A stretch of 64,000 nucleotides of DNA from Chaunax sp. Z400 (lineage: Eukaryota > Chordata > Actinopteri > Lophiiformes > Chaunacidae): NCBI GenBank assembly GCA_037577475.1, contig CM075187.1, positions 305,001-369,000 of the forward strand, in the 5' to 3' direction. The notes beneath the pieces were generated by a model, which worked only from the letters and a program-made list of their open reading frames with translations, was not told where the DNA came from and did not search any database. Every line of letters starts with the position of its first letter. Positions within the stretch are counted from its first letter, which is position 1. This document shows positions 33,935-50,764 of this stretch, piece by piece. The position numbers and the translations under genes are program-made.

Positions 33935-36900
33935 AATAATAATAATAATAATAATTATAATAATGTGACCCACATCCTTAGTTGCTATTGGTGGACAATA
34001 ACTTAAAAATGTGATCTTCCTTCTCAGAGTCCAGAAGAGCTGCAGATCCTCCGCCCATCATCCGACCTCAGCGACCCGGGTCAGTCTGTCCCCAGTACCG
34101 CTACATTGGTTCATGCTGTTTAACTGGTTTGCCTCCAGTCTCAACTGGTTTCTTTGTTTGTGTAGAACACAGTGATGAGACTGAAATACAGAAACAAGAA
34201 AAGATGGCAGAGACTCATCCAATCAGCTGTCAGAATGACACTGACCCCACCCAGCCCTGTGAGGATTGGCTGACTGAGGTGAAACACTGGTCAGTGATCG
34301 AGTCATTGATATCTCATTGGTTCAGGAAAAACAGTGCGTGTGTGTGTGTGTGTGTGTGTGTGAGTAGGCGGAGTCCTCTCTGCTAGAGCTCTGTGACATC
34401 AGCAGTGACGTCACATTTATATCAACTGGGGGAGTGGCCTACAGTGGCCCTGGCTTCAGATGCCCCGCTGACGACCTGCAACAGGAAACACACCTGATCC
34501 TGTTTCCTGTGGAGCTGCTCACACACACACTCAGCAGGTACACACACACAGACACACACACACACACACACACATCCCTCCTCAGACTGATGGTTTGTGT
34601 TTGACGTCCAGCTCGCGGACTCTGTTCTTGAACCACCTGGAGCAGCACGTCCATGATGTCCTCAGTTCCACTGTTGCCATGGTGATGGGCAGGAAGGAGA
34701 TGGTCCATTTGGAGCAGGAGCTCCAGCTGAAGCAACTGAACCCCGAACACATCCAGAACCACATTTACCTGCCCCGCCTGGGTAACACACACACACACAA
34801 ACCTGCCAATACAAGTAGAGCACAACAAACAGATGATGACTGAAGAAGGTTCAGAGGTAAAAGACTTGATGAAGTCTCTGGTTTTGTCCTCTTCTCTCTT
34901 CTTCTCTGGTGTTCACTGCTGATGCAGAGTAAACACACTCAGACTGGGGTGAAAAGGTCCCAAAACTGAAAAAAGGTTGAGAAACGCTGGTCTGATCGAC
35001 CGACTGACCTCATTTTAAATTTCACAATCATCTTTTGACATTGGGTTCAGAGCTTCTAACTGACAGAACCCAGCAGAACCATGCAGAACCAAGCAGAACC
35101 CTGCAGAACCTAGCAGAACCATGCAGAACCTGGCAGAACCTAGTAGAACCATGTATAACCTAGCAGAACCATGCAGAACCTAGCAGAACCATGTATAACC
35201 TAGCAGAACCATGCAGAACCTAGCAGAACCATGCAGAACCTAGCAGAACCATGCAGAAACTAGCAGAACCATGCAGAAACTAGCAGAACCATGCAGAAAC
35301 TAGCACCACGGCCTGTCTTGCTGCTCCGTTGGGGAGGTGGATGCGATAGGAGCCTAAAGACGGTGAACTTCTAGTCTACCACCTCCTCACTTCTTTTTCT
35401 CTGTGTGCTTCTAGCTGAGTTGCAGCTCCACAGACGGCATGTGGACGCTCACTGTCAGGAGGTGTTGGACCTGTTGACCTCCTGCAGAGTGGAGCTGATA
35501 GAGCTGCAGACGTCCATCACCAAGAAGAACCAGGAGTTCACCGCCATTCTGTCCAACATGGAGCGGGACGTCCTGACAGCTGCCAGCAGCCAACGGTAAT
35601 AACTGATCTGTGGTCAGCTCTCAGACTAACTCAAACATCTTTAGCTCCTTCTCCACAGCCTGAAGGTGGGACTGTTACTCCTTTATCACTCCTTATTCGT
35701 CCTCTGAGCCGACAGCAGAGGCAGTAACAGTACCGAAATAACCAGGAGAGCAGGCAAATATTCATAACGAGTGAAGTGTGTGACCCACAGCCGGGAGGTT
35801 TAAAAAGAAGCTAGTAGCAGTTAGCATCTAGTAACAGTTAGCAGCTAGTAGTAGTTAGCAGCTAGTAGTAGTTAGCAGCTAGTAACAGCTAGCACCTAGT
35901 AGTAGTTAGCAGCTAGACGTAGTTAGCAGCTAGTAGCAGTTAGCAGCTAGTAACAGTTAGCACCTAGTAGTAGTTAGTAGCAGTTAGCAGCTAGTAACAG
36001 TTAGCACCTAGTAGTAGTTAGCAGCTAGTAGTACTTAGCAGCTAGTAGCAGGTAGCAGCTAGTAATAGTTAACAGCTAGTAACAGTTAGCCACTAACTCA
36101 AAGAAGAAAATACAGAAGAAGAAGAAGATATCTGCAGATATTTTCTTCTTCTTCTGCAGATTGGGAGACAGAGGGAGGTCCAGGAGGTCCTTAACCTCGC
36201 AGATCAACCATATAACAGAGATGCTAAAGGGTTGTTGTTGTCATGTGATCCCAATGTTTACAAAGCGCTGCTGGATGCTGCTGTGTACGTGTCACGCCTC
36301 TTTAGCATGAGGAATGCTAGCATGCTATTTGACATCATTGGTTTGTTCAGCGTAAACAAACAAAGGTGGCTTAGAGGAGGGTCTAGTTCAGGAGGTGATG
36401 AGAACGGGCTGATGTCAGGTGTGACTGTCCCCGTCTGTCTCTACAGGCTGGAGGCTGTGAGCACCTCCCTGCAGGACTGTCTGGGTCAACATATCAAAGA
36501 CACCCAGAGCTGTGAGACCAGCTTCAGACAGACAATTGAGGTCAGACTGGAGGAGGTCAGGAATAGAACAACACGACTCTTCAGCTCCTTCAGGTAACAC
36601 CTGGAATACTGGAGGAGATCAAACCTGAGCATGAGGAAACTGTCTACAGACATGTGCTGTCTCCTCCTGCAGGCTGTTTAGTGAAGGAGGTGATTTCTCT
36701 GCTCATGAGGTGAAGTTGTTTCAGAAGAAGCTGAAGGAGGAAACCAAACAGATCAGTGTGACGGAGCAGTCCATCTACGCTGACCTGGAGGAGTTTGAGT
36801 CCAGGAGTTTACAGCAGGTAACAGGGAATATTCCTCCTGCAGGTGGAGGAGGTCATTCACTGACTCCATTCACATCGTATCCTGGTGTCAGTAACCAGGA

Positions 36901-37465
36901 TATGACCTCATCCCCTTTGAGAAGTACATGAGAGTACATATATACTCCAGTATATACATCTGGAGTACATGTGTACGTCTGGAGTACATGTGTACGTCTG
37001 ATCCTGGTTTTGACAGGGTTAGGGTTCTCGCTTCTGGAGCGATGAAGAAACAGAGTTTTGTCTTTCCATAATGAAAGAATGAAATGTACTGATTGAGGTT
37101 AGTTATCAGGCTACAGGGGGGCGTGTCCCAACACCATGGAACACGCTAAAGTAGCATGATGACGTGGCCAAACATCAAAGTGAAAGAAGTCGTTCTAATC
37201 CAGCAACCTTCAAATTTGATAAAACATTGGACTCCATGTTTGATCGTCAGCCTCAACAGAAGACGTAGGTGTTTACATGTCAACAGGAAGGAGTTAACAG
37301 ATCTGTCTGGTCCTCCTCCAGGTGAAGGAGGCCTCGAGTCGCTTTGAGGAGAAACTCTCTCTCCTGAAGTCTGAGATGAAATTCACTGAGAAGGTCCAGG
37401 AAGTTATCAGCAGCACACAAGTTCACATCAAGGCTGAGGTACCTGTCTATCTGTCTCTCTGACTC

Positions 37466-37502
<37 letters not shown>

Positions 37503-40500
37503 ACCTGTCTGTCTACCTGTCTGTCTCTCTGTCTGTCTCTCTGTATTCACCATGTTTGTCCCTCACAGGCAGCCATTAGTAACCAGCAGCATTCGTCCAT
37601 CAGCAGCAGATTGGAGGATCTGAAGATGATGATGAAGGACACACAGGTAGTGATGTCACACTCTTCAGGATAACAATCAAATGACACAGCGGCAGCATCA
37701 GGACCAGTATGGGGATCAGCATCTCTGATGTCATTAAAGGTCCCTTATGTGTGTTTATTCTGTCTGACTGCAGGTGTGTCCTCATCAGGTGGTTTCTTTC
37801 CTGTCATCAATCAATGAAGAACTCATGAAGCGCCGTCGATACCTGGACTTTTCATTGGTAGGTAAAAACACACACACTTCAGAATAAAGAGTCGGTCTAG
37901 ACCTGCTCTTCTTCATATAACTTGTTGTGATTTGATATAGAAATAAAAATTGACTTGACTTAAAATAATTAAATGTAATTTGTCTACTTGGATGACCTGC
38001 AGACCATCTGGTTCTATTTGTGTGCCACTTACTGTTTGTGTGTTTTAGACCCTGCAGGAGAGTCTCTCAGTTCATCCTAAATCCAGGAAGCAGGTGCAGT
38101 CAGCCCCGCCTCTTGTTACCCTGCAGCCCAGCAGGACAGGAGTGGACCTCCTCGATGACCCTGCAGTGGACATTATCAAGTCTCTGAACAGGTAACACTA
38201 ATCCCACTGAGTAGTACTGCAGAGAATACTGAGTGCTGTTAGTAGTGTTTGTGCTACCTGATGATGATGATGATGACTTTTTTCTTCCTCTGTAACCCAT
38301 CAGGTTCTGTATGACCCAGGATGTTCCAGCAGAGGCAGATGACAGAGGAGGACCAGCTGCAGGTAAGCCTGTACTTCCTGTTTCAGAGAGTTGATATCAA
38401 ATATCAGACCCATCATCCTGAAACCTTCTAACACATCATTTCACTGTATTTTATCACAACATGTAACGTCTTCTGTTTATTGAGATATTTATAAAAGGAA
38501 GGCATTTAAAACCTATACTGTATATAAACATGTACTGTATATAAACATGTACTGTATATACACATATATACTGTATATAAACATATAATGTATATAAACA
38601 TATATATATATATTTATATATACTGAGCGACAGTGGAAACACATCATTTAAAAACCCTGTCATTTCTATTCATTAGCTCTAATCTACTGAAACAAACAAA
38701 CATGTGATTCACTGAATAGACTTTTTTAAGTACCCACAACCAGAACATGTTAAATCATGAATAACCATCATTTAGTCATAACATAGAAATAACAGTCATT
38801 GGTGCATTTCAGAGTAAACCATGATGTTGGTGAGATTTTTTTCTGCATGATTGAAAAGACCTGGTCAAGGAGATAATTTACCGGGTCTAATTAATGTCCT
38901 ACTGAAACAACTGATGATGTCATGATTCCTGAAAGAATTTACATGAACGGGCAGTTGGGATGATGATGATGATGATGATGGTCTGAACTCTGCAGACATG
39001 CAGCACAGATGTTACAGATGTTATGGCTGATTGCAAAGTGGACGCAGATCACATTTAGTGACAAGTCCAGATTTAACTTGTACACAGCTGGTGGTCGTTG
39101 GCGTTTGTACCATCGCTACGGTGACCGCTATCCTGTCGTATAGATCCAGGAAGTGGATCATTTGGTGGTGATGTCAGGCATCAGGCATCACCTTCATACA
39201 TGACAACCAGACCACATGTGGCTCATGTCTGTCAGGAGTAGCCTACCTGAACCAGAACAATGTCGCTGTCCTTCCTTGGCCAGCATATTCACCAGATCTC
39301 AACCCAATAGAGCATCTGTGGGACGTTCAGGATCACCAGGTGAGAGAGAGAGAGATCCTGCTCCAGCAACACATGAACAACTTGTCACAGCTCTGCAGGA
39401 AGAATGACGTCATCCTACAAGTCCAGAATAACATCTGATCCATTCAGGAGGTGTAAAGTAGTGATAAATGCTGGAGGTAGACACGCATGGTAGTGACTAT
39501 TGTTGTTCTCTGTCTCACCATCCACACTTTCTGACTTGTAAACACTAAGACAAAAATCATTAATCTGTACAAAAATGATTTTTCTGTTTGGCTAAAGGGT
39601 GAATAAAGATGTGAACCATAATTTACCTTTGATATTTAATATGAACAGGATGACATGACATAAAAAAAATATGCGTTTCTACTGTTGGTCAGTATATTTA
39701 GATTAATATTCATGTCATCCTACAGCTTTGGTCCTTTTCAGTCACACCAGCACAGAAGATGTTTAGTCTCAGACAGGTTCTCCTCAGGTCCAGATTCAGA
39801 CTCTTTAGTCTCAGACAGGTTCTCCTCAGGTCCAGGACTACTGCAGATAAGGGAGAGAGAGTTCAGTTCAACACAAAACTCTCTTTTTTAAATGTACGTT
39901 TGTGTGTCTGCAGGTCGGAGTCCTGACCAACGTCTTCATCAGAGAATTACTGAGTCCACGCTGAGGTCCATCAGGACTGACAGAAGGTTGCTGGTTTTTG
40001 GACCAGAACCAGAACCTGAAGAGAACACACAGTGAGTCCAGTCTGCTGAGCTGAGCTGATGTTCAGGTGTCGATCTCTCAGGTGTTGATCACATTTGTGT
40101 TTGTATTTTAGGTCCTTCAGCTCCAAGATGAACTTTGTGTTGTGGAGAGCCAATGACGTCCTCCTGCTGGTTGCCGAGGTAACAGAGATGCCGTTGGTTC
40201 AAAGATGCAGGTGGATTTAATAAACTGTTCTCACAGTCATGTTCTCTCATATCAGGAGTTCTACCGGAGGGAGCGCTCTGGTCTCGGCAGGTTCCTCCTG
40301 GTTCCTTACTCTCTGGACCAATGGGCTGAGAGCATGCAGCAGAGGCTGCTGGGATACCAGGACCAGGCCAGGACGTTTCTGAGCGCGAGCAGAGAGGGTA
40401 GGCACAACGAATGTGTCTGTCTGTCTACGTGTCTGTCTGTCAGAGGTGGTGAACCAGCTGTCTGTCTGTCTACCTGTCTGTCTGTCAGAGGTGGTGAACC

Positions 40501-40540
40501 ATCTGTCTGTCTGTCTGTCTGTCAGAGGTGGTGAACCAGC

Positions 40541-40572
<32 letters not shown>

Positions 40573-43500
40573 AGAGGTGGTGAACCATCTGTCTGTCTGT
40601 CTACCTGTCTGTCTGTCTGTCAGAGGTGGTGAACCAGCTGCCTGTCTGTCTACCTGTCTGTCTACCTGTCTGTCTGTCAGAGGTGGTGAACCATCTGTCT
40701 GTCTGTCTACCTGTCTGTCTGTCAGAGGTGGTGAACCAGCTGTCTGTCTGTCTACCTGTCTGTCTGTCAGAGGTGGTGAACCAGCTGTCTGTCTGTCTGT
40801 CTGTCTGTCAGAAGTGGTGAACCATCTGTCTGTCTGTCTACCTGTCTGTCTGTCAGAGGTGGTGAACCAGCTGTCTGTCTGTCTACCTGTCTGTCTGTCA
40901 GAGGTGGTGAACCAGCTGTCTGTCTGTCTACCTGTCTGTCTGTCAGAGGTGGTGAACCAGCTGTCTGTCTGTCTGTCAGAAGTGGTGAACCATCTGTCTG
41001 TCTGTCTACCTGTCTGTCTGTCAGAGGTGGTGAACCAGCTGTCTGTCTGTCTACCTGTCTGTCTGTCAGAGGTGGTGAACCAGCTGTCTGTCTGTCTACC
41101 TGTCTGTCTGTCAGAGGTGGTGAACCAGCTGTCTGTCTGTCTACCTGTCTGTCTGTCAGAGGTGGTGAACCAGCTGTCTGTCTGTCTACCTGTCTGTCTG
41201 TCAGAGGTGGTGAACCAGCTGTCTGTCTGTCTACCTGTCTGTCTGTCAGAGGTGGTGAACCAGCTGTCTGTCTGTCTACCTGTCTGTCTGTCAGAGGTGG
41301 TGAACCAGCTGTCTGTCTGTCTACCTGTCTGTCTGTCAGAGGTGGTGAACCAGCTGTCTGTCTGTCTACCTGTCTGTCTGTCAGAGGTGGTGAACCAGCT
41401 GTCTGTCTGTCTACCTGTCTGTCTGTCAGAGGTGGTGAACCAGCTGTCTGTCTGTCTACCTGTCTGTCTGTCAGAGGTGGTGAACCAGCTGCCTGTCTGT
41501 CTACCTGTCTGTCTGTCAGAGGTGGTGAACCAGCTGTCTGTCTGTCTACCTGTCTGTCTGTCAGAGGTGGTGAACCAGCTGTCTGTGTTGGAGGAGCTGC
41601 TCCGTTTGCTGCCTTCAGTTTTGATCAGTAACTATGAGCGACGTCGGGGGGTGGAGCTGAGAGAGGGGGTGGGTGGAGTCAGATTGAAGCTGGAGGAGAT
41701 GTTGGCAGCCAGTGAGAAGCAGAAGGTAAGAGTGTGACATCACTGGTCACCAGACGTCACCTGTTCATGTGAGTGCTGACAGCATTTCTTGTGTCACCAG
41801 CGTGAGAACATCGGCCAGCTGAGGGCGTCGCTCACAAACGACCAGCTTCAGACTGTGATCAGCAGAGAGGAGCTCAGACAGCAGCAGCTGCACAGCACTA
41901 TCTGCAGCACACATCAGGAACTACAGGTAAGTTATCATGAGTACCTGTCAGACCTGCAGGGGGAGGAGTCAGGTGACACCCATGTTATTCCTTGAAGGTT
42001 GGATCTGAATCAGCTGGACTTCTGTTTAGGGTCTGAAGATGTTTCATCCAGGAGGTTCTTCAGGTCTGGTGGAGTTTCAGGTATTTAAACTCCTCTGAAA
42101 CACCTGGACAGTCATTCAGGTCTTTGAATCAGCTGTTAACATGTTAGAGACCTCAGAAGAGTTTAAATATCTTCAGTCAGTAGACCTGAAGAACCTCCTG
42201 GATGAAACATCTTCAGAGCCGAAACCGAAAAGTCCAGCTGATTCAGATCCAACCTTCAAGGTTTCCAGGACCTGATGGATGAGAACCTAGACCAACATGA
42301 CACCTCTGTTATTGTGTTCAGGAGTGTGTGCGAGTGAGAGGGGAGGAGTTTGTGACATCATTGGCCTCCCTGACCGAGAACCTGCTCCTTCAGTTGGACA
42401 ACATGCTCCCACTTGCAGGTGACCTTTCACCTGTCAGCCTCTACCTGAATGCTCAGCATAAGAGTCTGATGGACAAACTACACCTGAACACACCACCATC
42501 TTTCAGATACCATGAAACACTTCTCTGTTTGTGTTTCCATAGAAACTGAGGCAGTGACATCACACCAGCATTCTGAAGACAGCACCGTTACCATGGAGAC
42601 CCAATCAGGACAGAGATCCAGGAGCAGGTAACACCTGACCTCTGACCTGCTGGATGCTGTTATCACTGTTATTGAGAGGGCTGTGACATCAGAGCTGTGA
42701 CATCACAGCAAAGTTGATATGAGCAGTCATAGTATGGAAAGCTGATGATGTCTTCCTTGTGTTCCAACCATGATTGTAATGAAGCGGCGCAGAGTTGAGG
42801 TTTAGATGTTGCTGGTCAGATGATGTCACTTCTAAACATCTGTAAATAACCATGTAGTGTGATGTCACCAGCTGGTGTTTCTAAAGGCCAGCAGTTAGCA
42901 GCCTGTACCATGAGAAGCTGCTAACAATGTGAGCTACGTGGCGTAAAAGTAGCCTACCCTGTATCGTATGTAGCATAAGTATTCAGCTACGGCTACTTGG
43001 AGGTCTCATTTTAGTGCTTTTTAAACAGCTAACTAGCACAGGGCTACAAGCTACGGTGGCTCCTCAGGGTCATTCTCTGTATCGTGTTCTTTAACAGTTT
43101 ATTTATAGTTTTTTTCTGATTGTTGTTTTAATTTATTTCGTGTTGATTTTGATTGATGTTAACATCGTTAATGAGTTGAGAGGAGATGACGTCATGAAAC
43201 AGGATTAAAATAAACAGTGATTGGTCGGATGGTGTAAAGCTGTCTGTCTGACCCTTACCTGAATGTAAAGGAGGCGTGGTCAACCTGTAGACCTCCACTG
43301 ATCTGAGGTCAGATTGTGACTTCTTCTCTGCAGTATGTGATTGTATGGTGTGAAAACCAACTCATCGTTATGGTTACCGGTTGTCAGGTGTTAGCTGTTC
43401 CGTGTTCATGTTGAGGTAAACATTAGAGCTTCTCTGATTGGTTGGAGGAATTCTGGACAGTCTGACATTAAATCGATGTTTTTCTGACGTGTGGATCAGT

Positions 43501-44584
43501 TTGAAGCTCGTTTCATGTTTCTGGTGTCGACAATCTGATCCGTTTCCTGTTTGAATCATGATCCACATCATAGAAGACCACAATAGAGCAGTCTGTGTGT
43601 GTCTGTATGTGTCAGGACCTGGTCTGGTATACCATACTTCTCGCCCCCCACTGACACCACTGCTGACCTCCCACCCAGTGTTACCATGACAACAACTGCA
43701 TCCATCACCACAACCAGGTGCACCTTGGGACATTTGGCTGTTATAGAGCAGAGAGACGCTGCTGTGAAGGTACTCACACACACTCTTAAAGGAAAAAGGA
43801 TAAGACTACAGTTGGAAGTAAAATGATTAAACCTCCATTATAGAGCAGGTTTATAGGTAAAATCTACTATTGATCAGCTGTTAATAACCAGATCAATCAG
43901 TTTAAATAGATCAATAAACAGATATTAAAGTGTTTTTTTCCTGACTCCTCAGTCTCTAAAGGTTTTTCTGTTCAGGTCTAAATTGACATCAGGGCTCCAT
44001 GAACTCCAAGACCTTCACCACTGCTGACCCAGAAGCTCCAGCAGCTCAGAACCATCTAGATCAGACCCAGAAGTTCTGGATGCTGTTCTGTGGAGCCATG
44101 AAACCAAACCCAGGAATATTCCAGAACTGGAGGCCTTTGTCCAGGAGGAATGGGCTAAGATTCCTCAGGAACGCTGCCAGAAGCTGGAGTCTGGATCTGC
44201 AGCAGGTTTGCAGCAGGTCAGAGCAGCTAAAGGGTCTACAGAGAACCAGAGACGCTGGTCATTAAGGATCATTTAGAGACTGAGGAGACAGGAAACACTT
44301 TAATATCTGATTATTGATCTGTTTAAACTGATTGATCTGCTTATTAACAGCTGATCAACAGTAGATTTTTACCTATAAACCTGATCTATAATGGAGGATG
44401 AGAATTTAGCTTGTATCTGATTCATTTGTGTGTCTGTCTCTGTGTGTGTGTGTGTCAGAGGTTTGAGCAGCTGTTTAGGTCTCAGTGGTTTCAGTCCCAT
44501 GAGGACAGACATCGTGGACTCAGAGAGCTCCAGATGTGGATCAGACACTGGAGGCAGCAGATCGTCTCCATACAGAATGTATGA
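24024..44584 (+). CDS. ccdc180: Coiled-coil domain-containing protein 180
   Basis: 36 exons, phases consistent, 1390 aa: 24024-24083, 24283-24380, 24649-24710, 24858-24967, 25514-25633, 27858-27968, 30489-30584, 30659-30822, 31821-31931, 32025-32104, 32184-32272, 32783-32902, 33065-33238, 33326-33441, 33593-33719, 34028-34079, 34166-34278, 34368-34537, 34612-34781, 35415-35595, 36447-36593, 36673-36817, 37322-37438, 37569-37646, 37774-37857, 38049-38191, 38304-38362, 39914-40031, 40112-40178, 40256-40397, 41565-41725, 41801-41926, 42322-42418, 42543-42627, 43616-43769, 44459-44584. Recalled human CCDC180 matches include SGQVYRQLFDAQ, LLPPDVHRLFHTEA, LFSEGGDFSAHEVK and DDPAVDIIKSLN. The family has DUF4455 and DUF4456 regions and is almost all coiled coil. 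Molecular function is poorly known. The human protein is longer, mainly from an acidic insert near exon 17 that is short here. Confidence 0.92.
24381..24590 (+). repeat. Array of repeated splice-donor-like units after ccdc180 exon 2
   Basis: Starts at the donor itself (agcag|gtaggcag) and repeats acaggtagacag / acagacaggtag for about 200 bp, so many CAG|GTAGAC sites follow the true donor. Confidence 0.9.
24968..25330 (+). repeat. 13-bp array of repeated splice-donor units after ccdc180 exon 4
   Basis: The exon ends cacacag and the intron opens gtagagtacacag, which is then repeated about 27 times with small variants (some units lack caggtag). Each unit recreates the CACAG|GTAGAGT junction. 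Minus-strand YSTCVLYLCTLPV frames are artefacts. Confidence 0.95.
25379..25448 (+). repeat. (AT)n microsatellite
   Basis: About 35 AT units in the intron before ccdc180 exon 5. Confidence 0.97.
26200..26376 (+). mobile_element. LINE/SINE 3' tail
   Basis: Ends in cgattaataaagtctccatc followed by (ATCT)n, the tail style of fish LINEs and their SINEs. The upstream part is not recognisable. Confidence 0.55.
27774..27853 (+). repeat. (GT)n microsatellite abutting a ccdc180 acceptor
   Basis: About 40 GT units ending ttcag before the exon starting at 27858. Confidence 0.97.
28805..30433 (-). mobile_element. Complete Tc1-like DNA transposon
   Basis: 1629-bp element in the intron between ccdc180 exons 6 and 7, flanked by TA at 28803-28804 and 30434-30435. 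It has terminal inverted repeats of roughly 290 bp starting TACTGAACAAAAATATAAAC, with only a few mismatches between arms. An uninterrupted transposase gene lies inside, antisense to ccdc180. Confidence 0.95.
29123..30136 (-). CDS. Tc1-family transposase, intact
   Basis: 337 aa, no internal stop or frameshift. The N-terminus has a paired helix-turn-helix region (RERAIGMLTAGMSTRAVARE and GSTSNRPHNRRPRVTT, a GRPR-like segment reading RRPR). The catalytic triad appears as LFTDESRF, LMLQHDNARPHVA and YSPDLSPIEHVWD, with 34 residues between the second Asp and the Glu, so DD34E. A glycine-rich box reads RGGGGVMVWAG. Length and motifs equal those of functional Tc1/mariner transposases (about 340 aa). 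Activity is not shown by sequence alone. Confidence 0.95.
   Translation of the reverse strand: MPQMSQVVRERAIGMLTAGMSTRAVARELNVHFSPISRLQSRFREFGSTSNRPHNRRPRVTTPAQDLHIRHLPLQDHLRPATRTADATIGLHNQRISVQPVRNRLREAHLHARHPHRGLDLTAVRRRNRLEWANAHLRWCLSLWRSVLFTDESRFSLYRADGRQRVWRHVGERFADVKVVNRVARGGGGVMVWAGICYGQPTQVHFIDGIVNAQRYRDEILRPIVVPFIHHHHLMLQHDNARPHVARICTQFLEAENIPVVAWPPYSPDLSPIEHVWDALDRCIRQRVPVPANIQQLRTAIEEEWTNIPQATINNLINSMRRRCVALREANGGHTRY
30823..31130 (+). repeat. acaggttcaaacaggttatag minisatellite after ccdc180 exon 8
   Basis: About 14 units of caggttatagacaggttcaa. The unit resembles the end of the exon just upstream (aaggtcatagaccacttcag), so it may derive from the exon-intron junction; this is inference. 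Confidence 0.85.
31131..31815 (+). repeat. About 42-bp minisatellite split by a SINE
   Basis: Unit contains gtaccactagtatttactat and atacagtaccagta. About five units lie before and eight after a SINE insertion at 31297-31537. The array runs almost to the acceptor of the exon at 31821. Confidence 0.93.
31297..31537 (+). mobile_element. tRNA-derived SINE
   Basis: The head ggggcggctgtggctcaggg and ggttcgatcc resemble RNA polymerase III A and B boxes. A LINE-like body follows (gaagtatccttgagcaaaga) and the tail gggattaataaaggt(att)n. It interrupts the surrounding minisatellite. It is not a tRNA gene: the cloverleaf arms are not kept. A second copy is at 62489-62690. Confidence 0.88.
32335..32450 (+). 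mobile_element. LINE 3' tail
   Basis: tcttggccaggtcacccttg and ggaaaagagatttttatctc, then ttacctggtaaaatatagga and (ATA)n, match the 3' hairpin tail style of fish L2-type LINEs. Confidence 0.65.
33886..33962 (+). repeat. (ATT)n(AAT)n microsatellite
   Basis: A run of att units followed by a run of aat units forms a perfect hairpin-capable inverted repeat in a ccdc180 intron. Confidence 0.93.
35062..35312 (+). repeat. cagaaccatgcagaacctag minisatellite
   Basis: About 13 units of a 20-bp repeat (cagaacc + atg/tag) in the intron before ccdc180 exon 20. Confidence 0.93.
35805..36095 (+). repeat. agttagcagctagtagtagt minisatellite
   Basis: About 15 units of an 18-20 bp repeat in the intron before ccdc180 exon 21. 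Confidence 0.93.
38621..39694 (+). mobile_element. Degraded Tc1-like transposon, copy A
   Basis: Flanked by TA; ends TACTGAGCGACAGTGG and ttggtcagta. The inside keeps transposase remnants in broken frames: WPAYSPDLNPIEHLWD-like and VRERDPAPATHEQLVTALQE. A second copy in the same orientation lies in entr1 at 48100-49176. Confidence 0.85.
40410..41564 (+). repeat. 45-bp minisatellite of repeated splice acceptors in ccdc180
   Basis: About 26 copies (including the true site) of a unit made of a ctgtctgtctacctg pyrimidine stretch, gtcag and aggtggtgaaccagctg. The last part is the start of exon 31 (41565). Later copies are close to identical. From about 40813 to the exon, about 18 units are in the exon's own frame, giving EVVNQLSVCLPVCLS per unit with no stop. 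Confidence 0.96.
41990..42261. mobile_element. Fold-back (palindromic) element
   Basis: 272-bp inverted repeat. Ends ccttgaaggttggatctgaa / ttcagatccaaccttcaagg are perfect complements, and arms extend about 100 bp (gaagatgtttcatccaggag and its complement). No coding potential. It looks like a MITE of unknown family. Confidence 0.88.
43832..44397 (+). mobile_element. Degraded Tc1-like element with long inverted repeats
   Basis: Terminal repeats of about 130 bp begin cctccattatagagcaggtt and are mirrored at 44397. The internal 300 bp keeps a transposase C-terminus in broken frames (QEEWAKIPQERCQKL, LQQVRAAKGSTENQ). Lies in the last ccdc180 intron. Confidence 0.85.
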
Positions 44585-44593
44585 TTCTAATCT

Positions 44594-44599
44594 TTTATT
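44594..44599 (-). terminator. Candidate entr1 polyadenylation signal
   Basis: AATAAA on the minus strand (tttatt on +), about 165 bp beyond the entr1 stop and only 10 bp past the ccdc180 stop. Confidence 0.5.
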
Positions 44600-44659
44600 A
44601 TAAATGACATGTGTAAAAACATTCTTGTGATGTCATCAAAGGGTCATCTGCACTTTCAA

Positions 44660-44681
44660 AATAAAACATCTGTAAAATAAA
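44660..44681 (+). terminator. Candidate ccdc180 polyadenylation signals
   Basis: Two AATAAA hexamers (44660-44665 and 44676-44681), 76 and 92 bp after the ccdc180 stop codon. Confidence 0.6.
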
Positions 44682-44761
44682 TGGACTGTGGCCCGTTGTT
44701 GCCATGACAACAGCGTCCACCTGATCTAAGAGGTCCAGTAGAGGTCAGGAGGTCGGAGGCA

Positions 44762-50443
<5,682 letters not shown>

Positions 50444-50764
50444 GACGACAGACAGGTGGGCAGGTAGACAGGTGGGCAGACAGTCATCAGTCAGTTATCG
50501 ATCCTTGTTGATCATCGTGTTTCTCCTGCAGGACGAAGCCACACACGGAAACACAGCGAACAGCTCCGACCTCACGTGACCACTGTTCTAACTTGTCATT
50601 GGCTGGGATCATCACATGATAGCGGAGGGAATATACGGTACACGGAAATACTTTTGCTGCACGATCCCGGTAAAAAAGATCCCACACGTGTCGGGTTTCG
50701 GTGCGTTGTGTTTACCCGCAGAGACCCGGAGGAGAGTCGGTGTGCAGTGGAGAGTTTGTTCCGG
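50444..50764. promoter_or_regulatory. Shared entr1/chek2 promoter region
   Basis: About 320 bp separate the entr1 ATG (50443, minus) from a good donor (ttccg|gtgagt, 50764) that likely ends the first non-coding chek2 exon. It holds a CACGTG-type E-box (ctcacgtgacc near 50573), acacgtgt near 50685 and an inverted CCAAT (cattggct near 50598), and no TATA box. Transcription starts are not mapped. Confidence 0.6.

Noticed and set aside
40410..41564. CRISPR-like array of regular repeats
   Set aside because: Eukaryotic tandem repeat with no spacers; units are contiguous and carry splice-site sequence.
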